64,000 nucleotides of DNA, taken from Ephydatia muelleri (taxonomy: Eukaryota; Porifera; Demospongiae; Spongillida; Spongillidae). The notes beneath the pieces were generated by a model, which was not told the origin of the DNA, searched no databases, and worked only from the letters and a program-made list of their open reading frames with translations. Shown here piece after piece: positions 13,101 through 25,100 of the stretch; the stretch's first letter is position 1, and each line of letters begins with the position of its first letter. The position numbers and the translations under genes were made by a program. Location: positions 13,424,365 through 13,488,364 of the forward strand of contig JABACO010000003.1 in NCBI GenBank assembly GCA_013339895.1. Reading direction: 5' to 3'.

Positions 13101-16100
13101 GACGTAGTTATATATATATATAGCTCCAATTATTAATTATCATATCCGGATATCGGTATAAAAAGGTATTCGAATAATGCGCGAAATGTCAATGCTGGCG
13201 ACGAATACCTAAGTACCTCCAAATGGAGAAACATAAACCGGTTATTTCGAATAGATAAAATTCACTAATCGATTTTTCCGAGTAATGCTAAGTTGCTATT
13301 CGAACGGATAGGTTTTTGCGAATATCCGAATAACCCGAATAACCTGATAACCGGTTACACACCCTATCGGCCTAGCTGCCGACAGGTCCCGATCCTACTT
13401 CCAATTCAAAAAGTATAACACTAGTCTAAATCAGTAAACCTAAACTAAAACACTTTCTAACTAATGGTGCATATACTTGTCTGGCCGGGTGCAATGATCG
13501 AGGGTTGGTTTTCGGTTTAACATACTTGGCTTGAAGAGCGGTGAAAGGGTTTTCGAAAAATGTTTGTTTTGGATGGCAAGCCTGTAGCACTCTTCACACC
13601 AACAATTACTGTAGACAAGCTTTATACTAGGCAAGAAAATGCCGAAGACCTATAGATGGATTATCAAGTGTAGAGGGATTGGAGACGGCGCACATGAGCC
13701 ATTGACCTATATATAGCATGCAGCTGTTAATGAGCCTCGCCCCTATAACGTCGCTCTGAAAACTTCTAGATGACCATTAACGTTGAGAAAGAGTTGAGTT
13801 GAGACGCGGTTGAGAATATCACTAAATTTCGCAATCACGTGATGTTCCTAAATTTAGTCATACCTGCCAGAACTAAGACGGATCACACTATTCGTAGAGT
13901 TTGACACCTTCAAACGTGTTAGTTCAGTGAGATTTGCATTTACGCTGTAACACCATACCGTTTTTCGACCAGGTATCAAGCTAATCAGTGTTGTGGTCTA
14001 AGTGCACCCAGAGATACATACTAGAGGGATGATTTATCACTTCTTTTTAATATTTCTATTTTTTACTTTACAGCGTTATTTTTATTTCATACTGTTACGG
14101 TACCTCAAATGGCTATTCATTTCATAAATAATAATCAGGCCTCCGCCTCCCCCCCTCCCCGTGGGGAGGCACGTTTGATATGATCCTCGTTCCCAGGCTC
14201 TATTCCTATAGAAGTTACGGCTTATTCTCTAACATGTGTCACCAGCAATGCGTTACGCTCAGAGAAAAGCAGGAGGAAGCACTTTTCCATCTGTAAAATG
14301 GTCAGGATGTGTACGCTTGGTTTCCAACTGGGTACGGGAGTCAATTTGATAGGGCCTACTAACTCCTACCGTTCAGCAGGGGCGGATCCAGGATTTTGGG
14401 AAAGGGGGGGTCTGATAAATATATTCACAACTGGGGGGAGGGTACGAGGGGGCGTGCCCCCGTGACAGCAAGGGGGTCTGGGGGAGCGCTGATAGCTCCC
14501 CCAGTGGGGTCTGGCCAGCCGCTTTTTTGCTTTTGCGTTTATTTAGCATGAAATTCACAGTGATATCCAATACATATACATTTGATTGATTGATTGATTG
14601 CATACATATAAACACACATACATATGCAAAAAGGCAAGTAGTGGAACGATGAGTACGTGCACTTACAAACCGCCTAAACATGGAAGGGATATAACGCTGA
14701 TGAGTCAACACGGGTTCGAAAAACTGTAATGTTCAATGAAGTGACAACATCATGGGGTAAGTGGTTCCATATAGGTATCACACGTTCAGTGAAAAAATGC
14801 GCTCGGAATGCATGATGGGGTAAATGTTTGGATCGCAGGATACAAGGATGACCTCGGGTGGAATAAGACCTTGCCGGTTTGGTCTCAAAAGGTAAATCAA
14901 CCAGGTTATTATAGATCTTGTAGCACATGACAAGGTCGTAGAAGACTCTCCTGTACTCTAAGGACTGTAAACCCAGGTTCGCAAGGCGATCATCATAATC
15001 CATATATCGTATACCAGCACGTTTGAGTATGGCACGAGTGAAAAATCTCTGAACGCGTTCAATACATTGAATATCTTTATGGAACCAGGAATTCCAAACT
15101 TGGGTATTACTTTCCAGAAGGGGACGAACATACACCTTATACAGACGCACAAGGAGAAACACATCGTTAGAATGAAAGCATTTTAAGAGAAGACAGCTCC
15201 TATTGAAAGCCATGGCGGCTTAATTTGAGCAGTGCATACTTGGCGTAAGATCTGAATTCAAACACACCCCAAGATCTCTTATAGATGATACGAATTGCAA
15301 AGGAATACCAGAAAGTGAGTAATCACGCGATATCCGGATTACTAGAGATAGCGTCGAGAAAACTCTTCATTCTTCATAATGCTATGGTTTCTACTGCTCA
15401 GCAATTAAATTCGTGGACAAAACATTTGTGAATTTGTGACCGAAGCGTGCACGTGGCCATGCACCAGCTACATGTCGGTCTATAAATGTATATGTTTTAC
15501 TATAATTAGTATTGTTAGTTTATTTATATAGCTATCTGTTTTCTGAGGAAAAGAATCTGAGATCCATCCCATTCACGTCTTTTAATCGCTTACCTCAATT
15601 CCTGCTCACACGCACCATTCGATCGATCGCGCGATTAAATACATGCACATGTAGGAGGATTTAATTAGAGCGATATAGACCCCACTTGGTAGAACGATGT
15701 GCAATCTTGCAAATCCAAGGACAGTAACATGCAGAACGCTGCATATATTACAGTATGCATTACGTCATTCTTCATATAGGAAAGGGGGGGTCCGGACCCC
15801 CTGGACCCCCCCCCCCCCCCCCTAAATCCGCCCCTGCCGTTCATGTTTGACTTCAGTTTGAAGCGAACCACTGCTCCACAAGAAAAGCGTAGCACAGTGC
15901 TGCTTATTTCAGGAGTCAGCTGGTTGGATACATGTAGACACAACGTTTCCAAACTGGGGCCCCCGGGGGGTTCTCGCACTTGTATTTGGAGCAAGCGACA
16001 ATAACGAATATTGAACTAGTGGTTAAGTGCTTGAAATTAGTCCCCCCGGTTCAATGGGACTAGTTCAATGGGACTAATTATAACCACTTAACCACTAGTT

Positions 16101-19100
16101 CTTGCTCCAAATACAAGTGCGAGAACTCTGAAACTGTACAGCAAAGTCATTCCGGTGCCTCTACAGCTAGCGTCAGTCATTATCAGCCATTTCATTCTGT
16201 TAACGTTCCACAACCCACTACGACCCAAGTAGCCACGTCATTGAAAGACGATTGCAGTGGTGGGTGTGCCGACATTTGATGTCAGTTCCCTCAGTGGTTG
16301 TATCTTCGTCAGGTACATGTACGATTGTGATAGATTGCTTAATCGACGAGCCTGCTTCAGAATCCCAATGCCTTCTGTTTCCTTCGCGTCCTCACCAGCC
16401 AAAATTGTCCAAAGAGAAACGTCGGCAAACAAAAGCGTTCTTTTCTTTCAGTAAATATCAATGTCTCCACGATCAAGAACACGACGACTCTGGTCTCTGT
16501 TACTACTGCATGACTGCGGAAAATCAAGGCCTACTGAAATGTGGCAATGAGGATGATGCTTTTACAAAGACAGGGGGGTATTCACAGTGGAAAAAGGCCC
16601 TTGATAGGTTCGAAAAACACCAAAATTCCGAATCTCACCATGAAGCAGTAGATAATGATATTAGTTACAATACCAAGCAGTTCAAAAGACGTTGGTGAAG
16701 TGTTCAGTTCAATCCATGCTGAAGAAAAGTTGTTGTATAGGACAATATAATCGACAGTCTTGACTGCAGTTTGCTATCTTGGCGCAGTCACTATAAGTCA
16801 GAAGGAGAATTCGATGTTTTTTTTCAACTATTGAAAGTTCGTGCTGAAGAAATCGTGAGCCTCAAAAAATGGATGATGAAAAGCCAAGACAAATACACCA
16901 GCCTAGACATACAAAACGATATCCTTAGCATCATAGGACTTTCTGTTTTGCAAAGTATAACGAATGAGGCTGCAGGGAAGTACTACACCATCATGATTGA
17001 TGAGGCGGCAGATACCTCGAACACAGAGCAAATGGTTTTTGTCTGCACTACGTGGATGACAAAATCAAGGCCTACTGAAATGTATAATAAGGATGATTCT
17101 TTTACAAAGACAGGAGGGTATTCACAGTGGAATAAGGCCCTTGATAGGTTGAACTTTGATACTCATGGGGAATTCATCAGACTATACAGCCTTGAATTGT
17201 CTGATGCTTGCAACATTTTGAGAGCAGTTCAGGACATACATTGCTGCGTATGAACCTAAATATTATTAACTGCTGAGATCAGTGTTATGACGGAGCAGGC
17301 AACATGGCAAGAATAAGGTCAGGTCTTGAAGCCAGAATAATTAAATCTTGAACTAAGAGCGCTATACACACTCTGTTATGGGCACGCCCTAATCGTGGCA
17401 GTTCAAGATAAGCTCAAAACCATTACAGTAACTAACCAAACAAGCTGTCAATTGTAGACTTTAATACTCAGGTATCTTTGGACAGGCTCAACTCTTCAAT
17501 CTTTCATTCGCAATGCTTACATGAATGCTGTTTAACACCTGCATTTCTTAGTTCTCATACGCACGATAATAGTCTGGATCAATCATTGACTCACGTGTAC
17601 AAGACTGCCCAGACGAGAGTTTCTATTTCCCTTATAGAAACGCTATATTCCCCGCTGCCGACGGGAGATAACAGGGCCTAAACCATTTCTCAATTCCTTC
17701 TCAAATATTGATTCTCACGTGTAGCAACATACATGCATTCATGCAATTCGGCATGCATGTATCACACAAGCATGCACAATACATATTAAAATTTTGAGAT
17801 GGCAAGCTACTCCTAATTCGTTGAAATAGAAAGGTCAGAACGTTATGTACTGTAATAACAAAACCTTATGATAAATTGTTACGTCCAGCTATTGCATACA
17901 TAACATCACATATAAATATGACATGATCAAAGAACAGACAACACATTACAAGGTTCAATTCAATCAAAATTGATTGAATTGAACCTTGTAATTGTTCTTT
18001 GATCCATGATATTATGCAATGTCAGTATCCCAATGACCTTGCAGATTCTTATCCATCGCAAGTATTGATATAGATAGGTGTTGGAAACATTTCCAACACC
18101 TACCTATGTCAATGCTGAAAATTGCATTCAGCAATGATAACAGGAATTGTACAACGCTTTTGCTCAATTTTAATTATTGTACAACACTTTTGGGCTTCAT
18201 TTCCCATTTAAATATGTGTTTGATGTTTCAGATATAGTGGACTACATCATTCCAAGTGATGCCATTACATTTTCGTCGTGGACCAATCCGGAAAGCACGA
18301 GATGGTGTGTCAACATCTTGATTATTGACGACAACATTGTTGAAGACTCGGAACAGTTGACACTGGAATTAGTGTCTACGAATCCTCTTGTCACTGTTCA
18401 GGAGAACGTTTCATTGGCCACAGTCATCATAGCTGAGGAAACTGCTGATTGTAAGTGTGGACAGAAAATGCCAAATCATGTTCATTCCATGTTGTACCTT
18501 CTTATGCACTTTACTATGTACAGAGCATGCCGGCAATCAATCACCATATTCTCTCCATCCAGATGTTGTAATAGAAATGCAGTACTCGTCATTGAGCGTC
18601 ATTGAGAGCAATTCCACCATAACAGTGTGCGCTGTGATCACCAGTGGCATTCTGGGGAAAAATGTAACAGTTGTCATGGTCACCCACTCTATTACGGGTA
18701 AGAGAAGATACATTGCATTGTGATGAAGGCTATGCTTCATCATTACTTTTCTGCTAAAGCCATTGACAGGAAAGACTACATTGGTGGCAATTTCACACTC
18801 GTCTTCACATCTGGACAATCGGCAATTGGAAACAATTTGCAATGCATCGATCTGGTCTTAATTGATGACCACGAGTTTGAAAACGAGGAACGCCTTTTCA
18901 TTGCATTAAACTCAACTCCGGAATTTGCTTCAGCTGTGAGAATATCCCCCGCAAAGAAAGAACTTCTTGTACTGATAAATGAAATCCCAACTACTGACAG
19001 TAAGTATAAAACTGTTATGAAGGGTGATGAGTTATTACGTTCTCTATCAGTTATTCAGATTGGAATGATGGAATCATTTTACCGAGCAGTAGAAGGAGAG

Positions 19101-22100
19101 ACACCATTTGTTACAATCTGTGCGGTCCTGTATCAGGGAGCACTGGCACGTGACTTGACAGTGATGCTGACGGTTCTCAACAGCACTGTAGGAGACACAG
19201 GTACAGTATTGATGATTTCAATTAGGTAGCAATGGCTATGGAAATATGTTTGTACCCCACCAGCAATTACGGGACGTGACTACATCCTGCAATCCCAGAC
19301 CCTTACCTTCGTGTATGATGAATCGAACAACATCAGCAGCACTCCTTGTGTGAATGTGACCATACTGGACGATCACTTTCCCGAGAATGATCTATATGTT
19401 ACCCTCGGACTGTCGGTGGCTTCTAATGACAGCAGTGATGTATTCGTAGGACCAGGAAAGAATCAGACCACAATAAAGATTTTGGATGATGATCACGGTA
19501 TGTGCACGCACAAAAGTTGGTATTCGTTATACATGTGCAACATCATTGCCTACGTATTGTCACGATAAAAGTTCACTGATCAAGTGCTACTTCCTATAGT
19601 GAATTATGTGTGCAGATATGTACCTCAGTTATGTTAAAATGCACCTGAATCGGCTCCCCCCTCGTACATGTACACCACCCTTACGCCATGCATATTGACA
19701 ACTCTTGGTGCAGCGTCGCCTGTGCACGACTGCCAACTAAGCTGAATATATATCTGTGTGCGAACAGCACATACAGACAACACAAACCACATCCAATGTA
19801 TATCCACGAACACAGAACATATAGTCACCACATAAACGGCACTAGAGCAGGGGCCAACTACCTACAGCTATTGTGCTTTGAACCTAATTTAGTTAGAGGT
19901 GGTGGGCCCACACCACCTCAGGGGAATAAACCTCACTGTGAGAGGAAAAAACCTCTTCACACGCTGCTCTGTACAACAAAAATATCACTGCAGTTCCAGG
20001 GTAGAGGGTCTTCAGCTTCACCTGTGTGGTAGTGATCATTAAGGAACAATTGGCCTCATGCACAACCTGAGAAGTGCCCCCTCGGGGCCACAACAGTGCA
20101 CACAGTGGTATTTCATACCCATAACAACACCAGCCATCTGGCAGCTGTCCGGCTGAACACAATCCACCCACACATACACCATCCCGCTGAACACAACAAT
20201 TACAATATGTAAAGTTTCCGGACACGTGCACTGACCACGTAGACTGATTTTCTTCCCGCTCACATAACGTTATATGCCTCCACCTCCACGTGCACACATC
20301 ACGTGCTGTACAACCAATCACATACGGAAGGAGCATAGTTTCTGTCTAATTCACTTTGTTCAACCGACAGAAACGTGTATCTCCCTCCTCGTACATGTAC
20401 ACCACCCTTACCCCCATGCATATTGACAACTCTTGGTGCAGCGTCGCCTGTGCACGACTGCCAACTAGATGTTCAAAGAAAGACAGTTAGATGCCTAAGT
20501 TCTTAGAGACTTCTAAGCGGCTCTCTACTGAGTCCTTTACATACCCATCTTTTGCTGACTCAGACTCCCATCTCCCATGCCGCTTGAATAGCCTATCAGG
20601 CACTCCAGCATTAGCGGCTGCTGTGGCACCACCAGCCCGCAGGCTGTGCATTCCAAACAGCTTGGGGTCCATACCCAGGCTACTTATCTTCTCCAGTAAC
20701 AATTCCCGCAGCCTAGAATAACTAAGGCTACCACCCTTCCGCAAACATTCTCCTGACTTGGTATGCATTATTCCCCTGAATATAAAATCCTGTGAATCGT
20801 GCACTAGCTGACCCATGGAGAAATAACGTTGCATCATGCTGACAGGACATGTGGCTGTACCCGTACGAGCAATAACTAAAGATGCACCCTCCCTGTACTG
20901 ATCTGTCTTGCTGGATGCAATGTGTAAAACCATGCCCTCAGTGTTAAATGTCACATCAGCGCATCTAAGCTTCAACAATTCCTCGCACCTTAGGAAACCT
21001 GCAAAAGCCACGAGGCAGATAGCTAGTAAGCGAACTTCAGTAAGGGGCGGGGATGGCCCAGCTGCCACTACCATTGCTAGCAACATCTCTGCTGTAACCG
21101 GTTCCTTACGCTTTTTGGGCTTAGCTACTCCCTTCTAAGGCCACCCAAAGTTGCTTGCACTATGGGGGATCCCGCAATGGATGATAAACCGGCCATCTGG
21201 TGCAACCATGAAACAGCATGCACTACCTCTTCTACTGCTGATTAAGACTGAATGGACTCACTCAGGTGCTGCAAGTACAGCACCAAATGGATATCCTGCA
21301 CAGGGAAGCTTGGTACCCCTCCGTCTGGCCTCTGCCCATGTCTTCCACCTCTGAAAGGCACCAAGATATTTCCTTGTTGTAGAGTCCGCCTTGCACTTCA
21401 GGACAGTAGCTGGCAATGCTTTAGCCAGCCGCCTAAGTTCTGGGTCATCCAAATGTGACAACAGAGGCCAGACTCCAGAGGAAAAAACATCTACAGAATA
21501 AGGAGAAAATGGACATAGTATCATGAGATTTATGCGCACACCCTAACCCCCATCATTGTCACATTGTGCCTTCTGAGTGTATAGCATGAATGTGTGCATC
21601 GTGCTCTGAACACAATCCGTCAAAATGCATAGGTTGACAACAGCCCAAACTGGCTGAACACAATCCGTCAACACGCATAGGTTGACAACAGCCCAACTGG
21701 CTGAACACAATCCGTCAACACGCATAGGTTGACAACAGCCCAACTGGCTGAATACAATCCGTCAACACGCATAGGTTGACAACAGCCCAACTGGCTGAAT
21801 ACAATCCGTCAACACGCATAGGTTGACAACAGCCCAACTGGCTGAATACAATCCGTTAACACGCATAGGTTGACAACAGCCAAAACCAGCAGAACACAAT
21901 ATTAACTAACATACGTAGACCAGCCAAACCGACTGAACACGAGCTGCCAACCTAGCAGCCTTGTATATATTCAGAAGCAAATTTTTAATGCCAACATAGC
22001 CGTATTGGGATGCTTGGGATCAAACAAAGCTGATCCAGACCTACCAAGGTGGACAAGTTCAGTGTACAGGGGCAGCGATACCATATCTACCACAAAAGGT

Positions 22101-25100
22101 GCAAAACTAACTCCATCTGGGCATAACAGGGGCCAATAGTGGGCTGACTGCCATGCAGGTATTATGAGAGTGCCCTGGGCTTTGCAAACTTCTGCATGCC
22201 CTATTACCCTTGCCACAAGACATGGAGGTGGACACCACCAATTATTTTCTCCACCCCAATCAGATGTAAAGGAATCCACAGCTTCTGAACCAGGGCAAGC
22301 ATAGCGGGAGTTAAAACGCTCCAACTGAGCATTGTAATGTGTGGCAAATCTATCCACTGTATGGGGACCCCATGAATCATCCAATGTTTTAAACATTATC
22401 GGGTCCAACGACCAGTCATCATGGTCCACGGGGACCCCACAAATCATCCAATGTTTTAAACATTATCGGGTCCAACGACCAGTCATCATGGTCCACAATC
22501 CGGCTGATATAGTCTGCTATATGGTTTTCCTCCCGTGGAATCCATTCTGGCTCTAACCGAATGTTGTTAGTTAAACAGAGTCCAAACACAGATACAGCCT
22601 CTGACTGCAGATGCGGCTTAGCACTCCCAACTTGCAAAATACGAACTACATTCTGGTTATCAGTGAACCAACGCACCCTCATATTAGCCAGTTTACTGGC
22701 AATGGCTTGCAAAACCCTACCCACTGCCACCAATTCCCTCCAGGTGGAACTTTGTTTGGCTTCATGATCTAACCAGTTCCCTTGTGCCACATGCATACCA
22801 TGCTCCACCATATACCCACCAAATCCTGTATTACTTGCATCTGAATACACAATCCAGACAGCTGATGGGCTGTGCCATATAGGTTGACCATTAACTTTTC
22901 CTATGGACTGCTTCCAAAAGGTGAGTTCCATTTTTGCATCTGCTGACAGCATCTCGCACCATGCATTCCTAACCTGCAATATTGCGTACAACCCCCTAGT
23001 CATGAATCTGAAATGATTTTACCAGTCAAACTGGCTATATGTCTAGCACTGCATAATCATGCTTACAAGTATCCTCCAATAACCTCCTAAGGCTATTTAG
23101 TTTCTTTTCAGGTACCGACACCTGCCTGTGTTCTAGATCAATGGTAAACCCAAGCCACTGCAACTTACGTGTTGGGGTCCAGGTTGATTTAGCCTCATTG
23201 ACAACAAATCCCACTTTAGACAATGTACTCTTCACCCACTGACTAGTAATGCCTGCCTCCCTTTCACCCGCAACTGCACAAATACCATCATCCAGGTAAA
23301 GAAGAGCCTTGTGGCCCTTACTCCGCCACAATCGCACTAGAGGCCGCAATAGTTTTGTAAAAACATATGGTGCTGTTGACAACCCAAATGGCAACACAGT
23401 GAATACAAAAAACTTTCCTCCCCACTCAAAACCCAAATATTTCTGATGCTGTAGCACAATATCCACATGATGGTAACCAGACTTAAGGTCGAATGCAAAC
23501 ATCCACTCACCTGGTTTGAATAGCAACATAGCCAAACGCATATCCTCGTACTTACAACTCTGTTTCAACAAAAAACGATTAACATGCCTTAAATTCACTA
23601 CCAACCGTCTCTTCCCACTCCCACTAGATACAACTGAAATAGGACTGCACACATGCAGTTGTTCAGCCACCCTACGAACATATCCACCTTCTAACAACTC
23701 CTTTACTGCTATCTCCACAAAATCAGTTTCTACAATTGCTGAACGTTGATTAGCACGACGGTAGGGTGTAGGTTCTGCTATAAAAGGTAATACATATCCC
23801 TTAGTGATGGTATCTAACAGCCATGGAGAAGCACACAATTCATTTTGCCATCTCAACACCCTTTAACAGTATTTTTACTATTGCCTGTCATCACCTCTAG
23901 TTGAAAATCCCAGCACCTACTGCACACATCCTCACTATCAGGTGTCAAAATCCCTTCATAATCAACACCCTTACTACCCATCAACCCATCTTCTGACTCA
24001 TGGTAAGGATACTGAGAGCCCGTCACAAGTGCCTTCTGGGGACAGTTGCGCTTGATGTGACCAAATTGGCCACACTGGAAGCATCCTCCCAATGCACCAC
24101 CGAACGATGGTACTCCGGACTCCTTAGCAGGTTGAAACGGCGCCCGCGGGGTAGGCTAAAACTGCGGGGTAGGCAAAAGCTGCGGGGCACTAGGTGTAGG
24201 AACTTCTTGCCTCGAGCCCCCGAACGGAAACCCCCGTTTCATCCCCCCGGTTTCCTGCGTGGCTGCCTTACGCTTTTTAGCCAGCTTACGCTCGGCCATC
24301 CTCTCCGCCCGCTCTATGCGCTTCTCGTCCTCCGAGTCGTCTGCAAGGTCGTCATCGACGTACTCGTCAACCACCGCCCAACCGGCCTCGGACCGATCGG
24401 CAAACTTTATAAGCTTCTGCCTGCGGGAAATGAGGTCCATACCTTCCCGCAGTACTTCTTTTGCCCGGTCGAACGCTGCTTTCCCGCCACCACGTTCCGC
24501 TCGCGCCACACTGCTGCCAGCTCTCCTCGCAGAAGCGGTACTGGTTCTCGTTGCCGCGACGCTTGAAAATGTAGGGGTCACGGCGAGCGCCTCTCTCCAT
24601 CTTCAATGCAGCGTCCTCTTGTCCCTCCCGGAGCCGTCGGACCTCCTCCAATAGCTGGGCAAGCTGTTCGCCGGACTCCGAAGCGGACGATCTCTCTCCA
24701 CGCCCAGAGGACGATCCATCTCCACGCCCAGCGGACGATCCCTCTCCACGCACTGGTGAAACTTCGAGCGACATAGTTTCCGGACACGTACACTGACAAC
24801 GTAGACTGATTTTCTTCCCGCTCACATACCTCCACCTCCCGTGTACACATCACGTGCTGTACATACGGAGGGAGCATAGTTTCTGTCTAATTCACTTTGT
24901 TCAACCGACAGAAACGTGTATTTCTTCTGATTTTGTTATTGATGTGAGCAAATTGATTTCCAGAATGCACTTTTTTGTCGTACTTGTAGCAAGCCTATGA
25001 ACATTGCAATCTCATAATGAATGTGTACAATATGAAAGAATCATTTGCGTTGGTCATTCATTGAATTTTTAACCCCATGTACCTCAGGAATCTTGGTTGG

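Larger units (their letters stand above)
19654..24921 (-). mobile_element. Tyrosine-recombinase retrotransposon with split direct repeats (Ngaro/PAT-type arrangement)
   Basis: Read on the minus strand the order is A1, gag, zinc knuckle, RT, RNase H, tyrosine recombinase, B1, A2, B2. A1 (24774-24921) and A2 (20213-20380) are direct copies, as are B1 (20381-20467) and B2 (19654-19739). B1 and A2 abut, reproducing the junction that joining the two ends of the element would form. This is the split-direct-repeat layout of PAT/Ngaro elements rather than the inverted repeats of DIRS1. Flanks GAATCGG | TTCTTCTGA match the uninterrupted intron of sibling units, so insertion made no target duplication, as expected for recombinase-mediated integration. 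Several frame breaks in the coding part indicate that this copy is inactive. Confidence 0.92.

Noticed and set aside
17925..18004. Palindrome as a tRNA or structured small RNA
   Set aside because: It is a simple near-perfect palindrome with a 2-nt centre, without tRNA arms or a plausible hairpin loop.
20039..20336. Cys-rich minus-strand frames of 74 and 147 codons near the retroelement end
   Set aside because: They overlap the A2 repeat and non-coding end of the YR element, with no matching domain.
20491..21458. Plus-strand frames over the tyrosine recombinase
   Set aside because: They are antisense shadows of the recombinase coding frames, without domain content.
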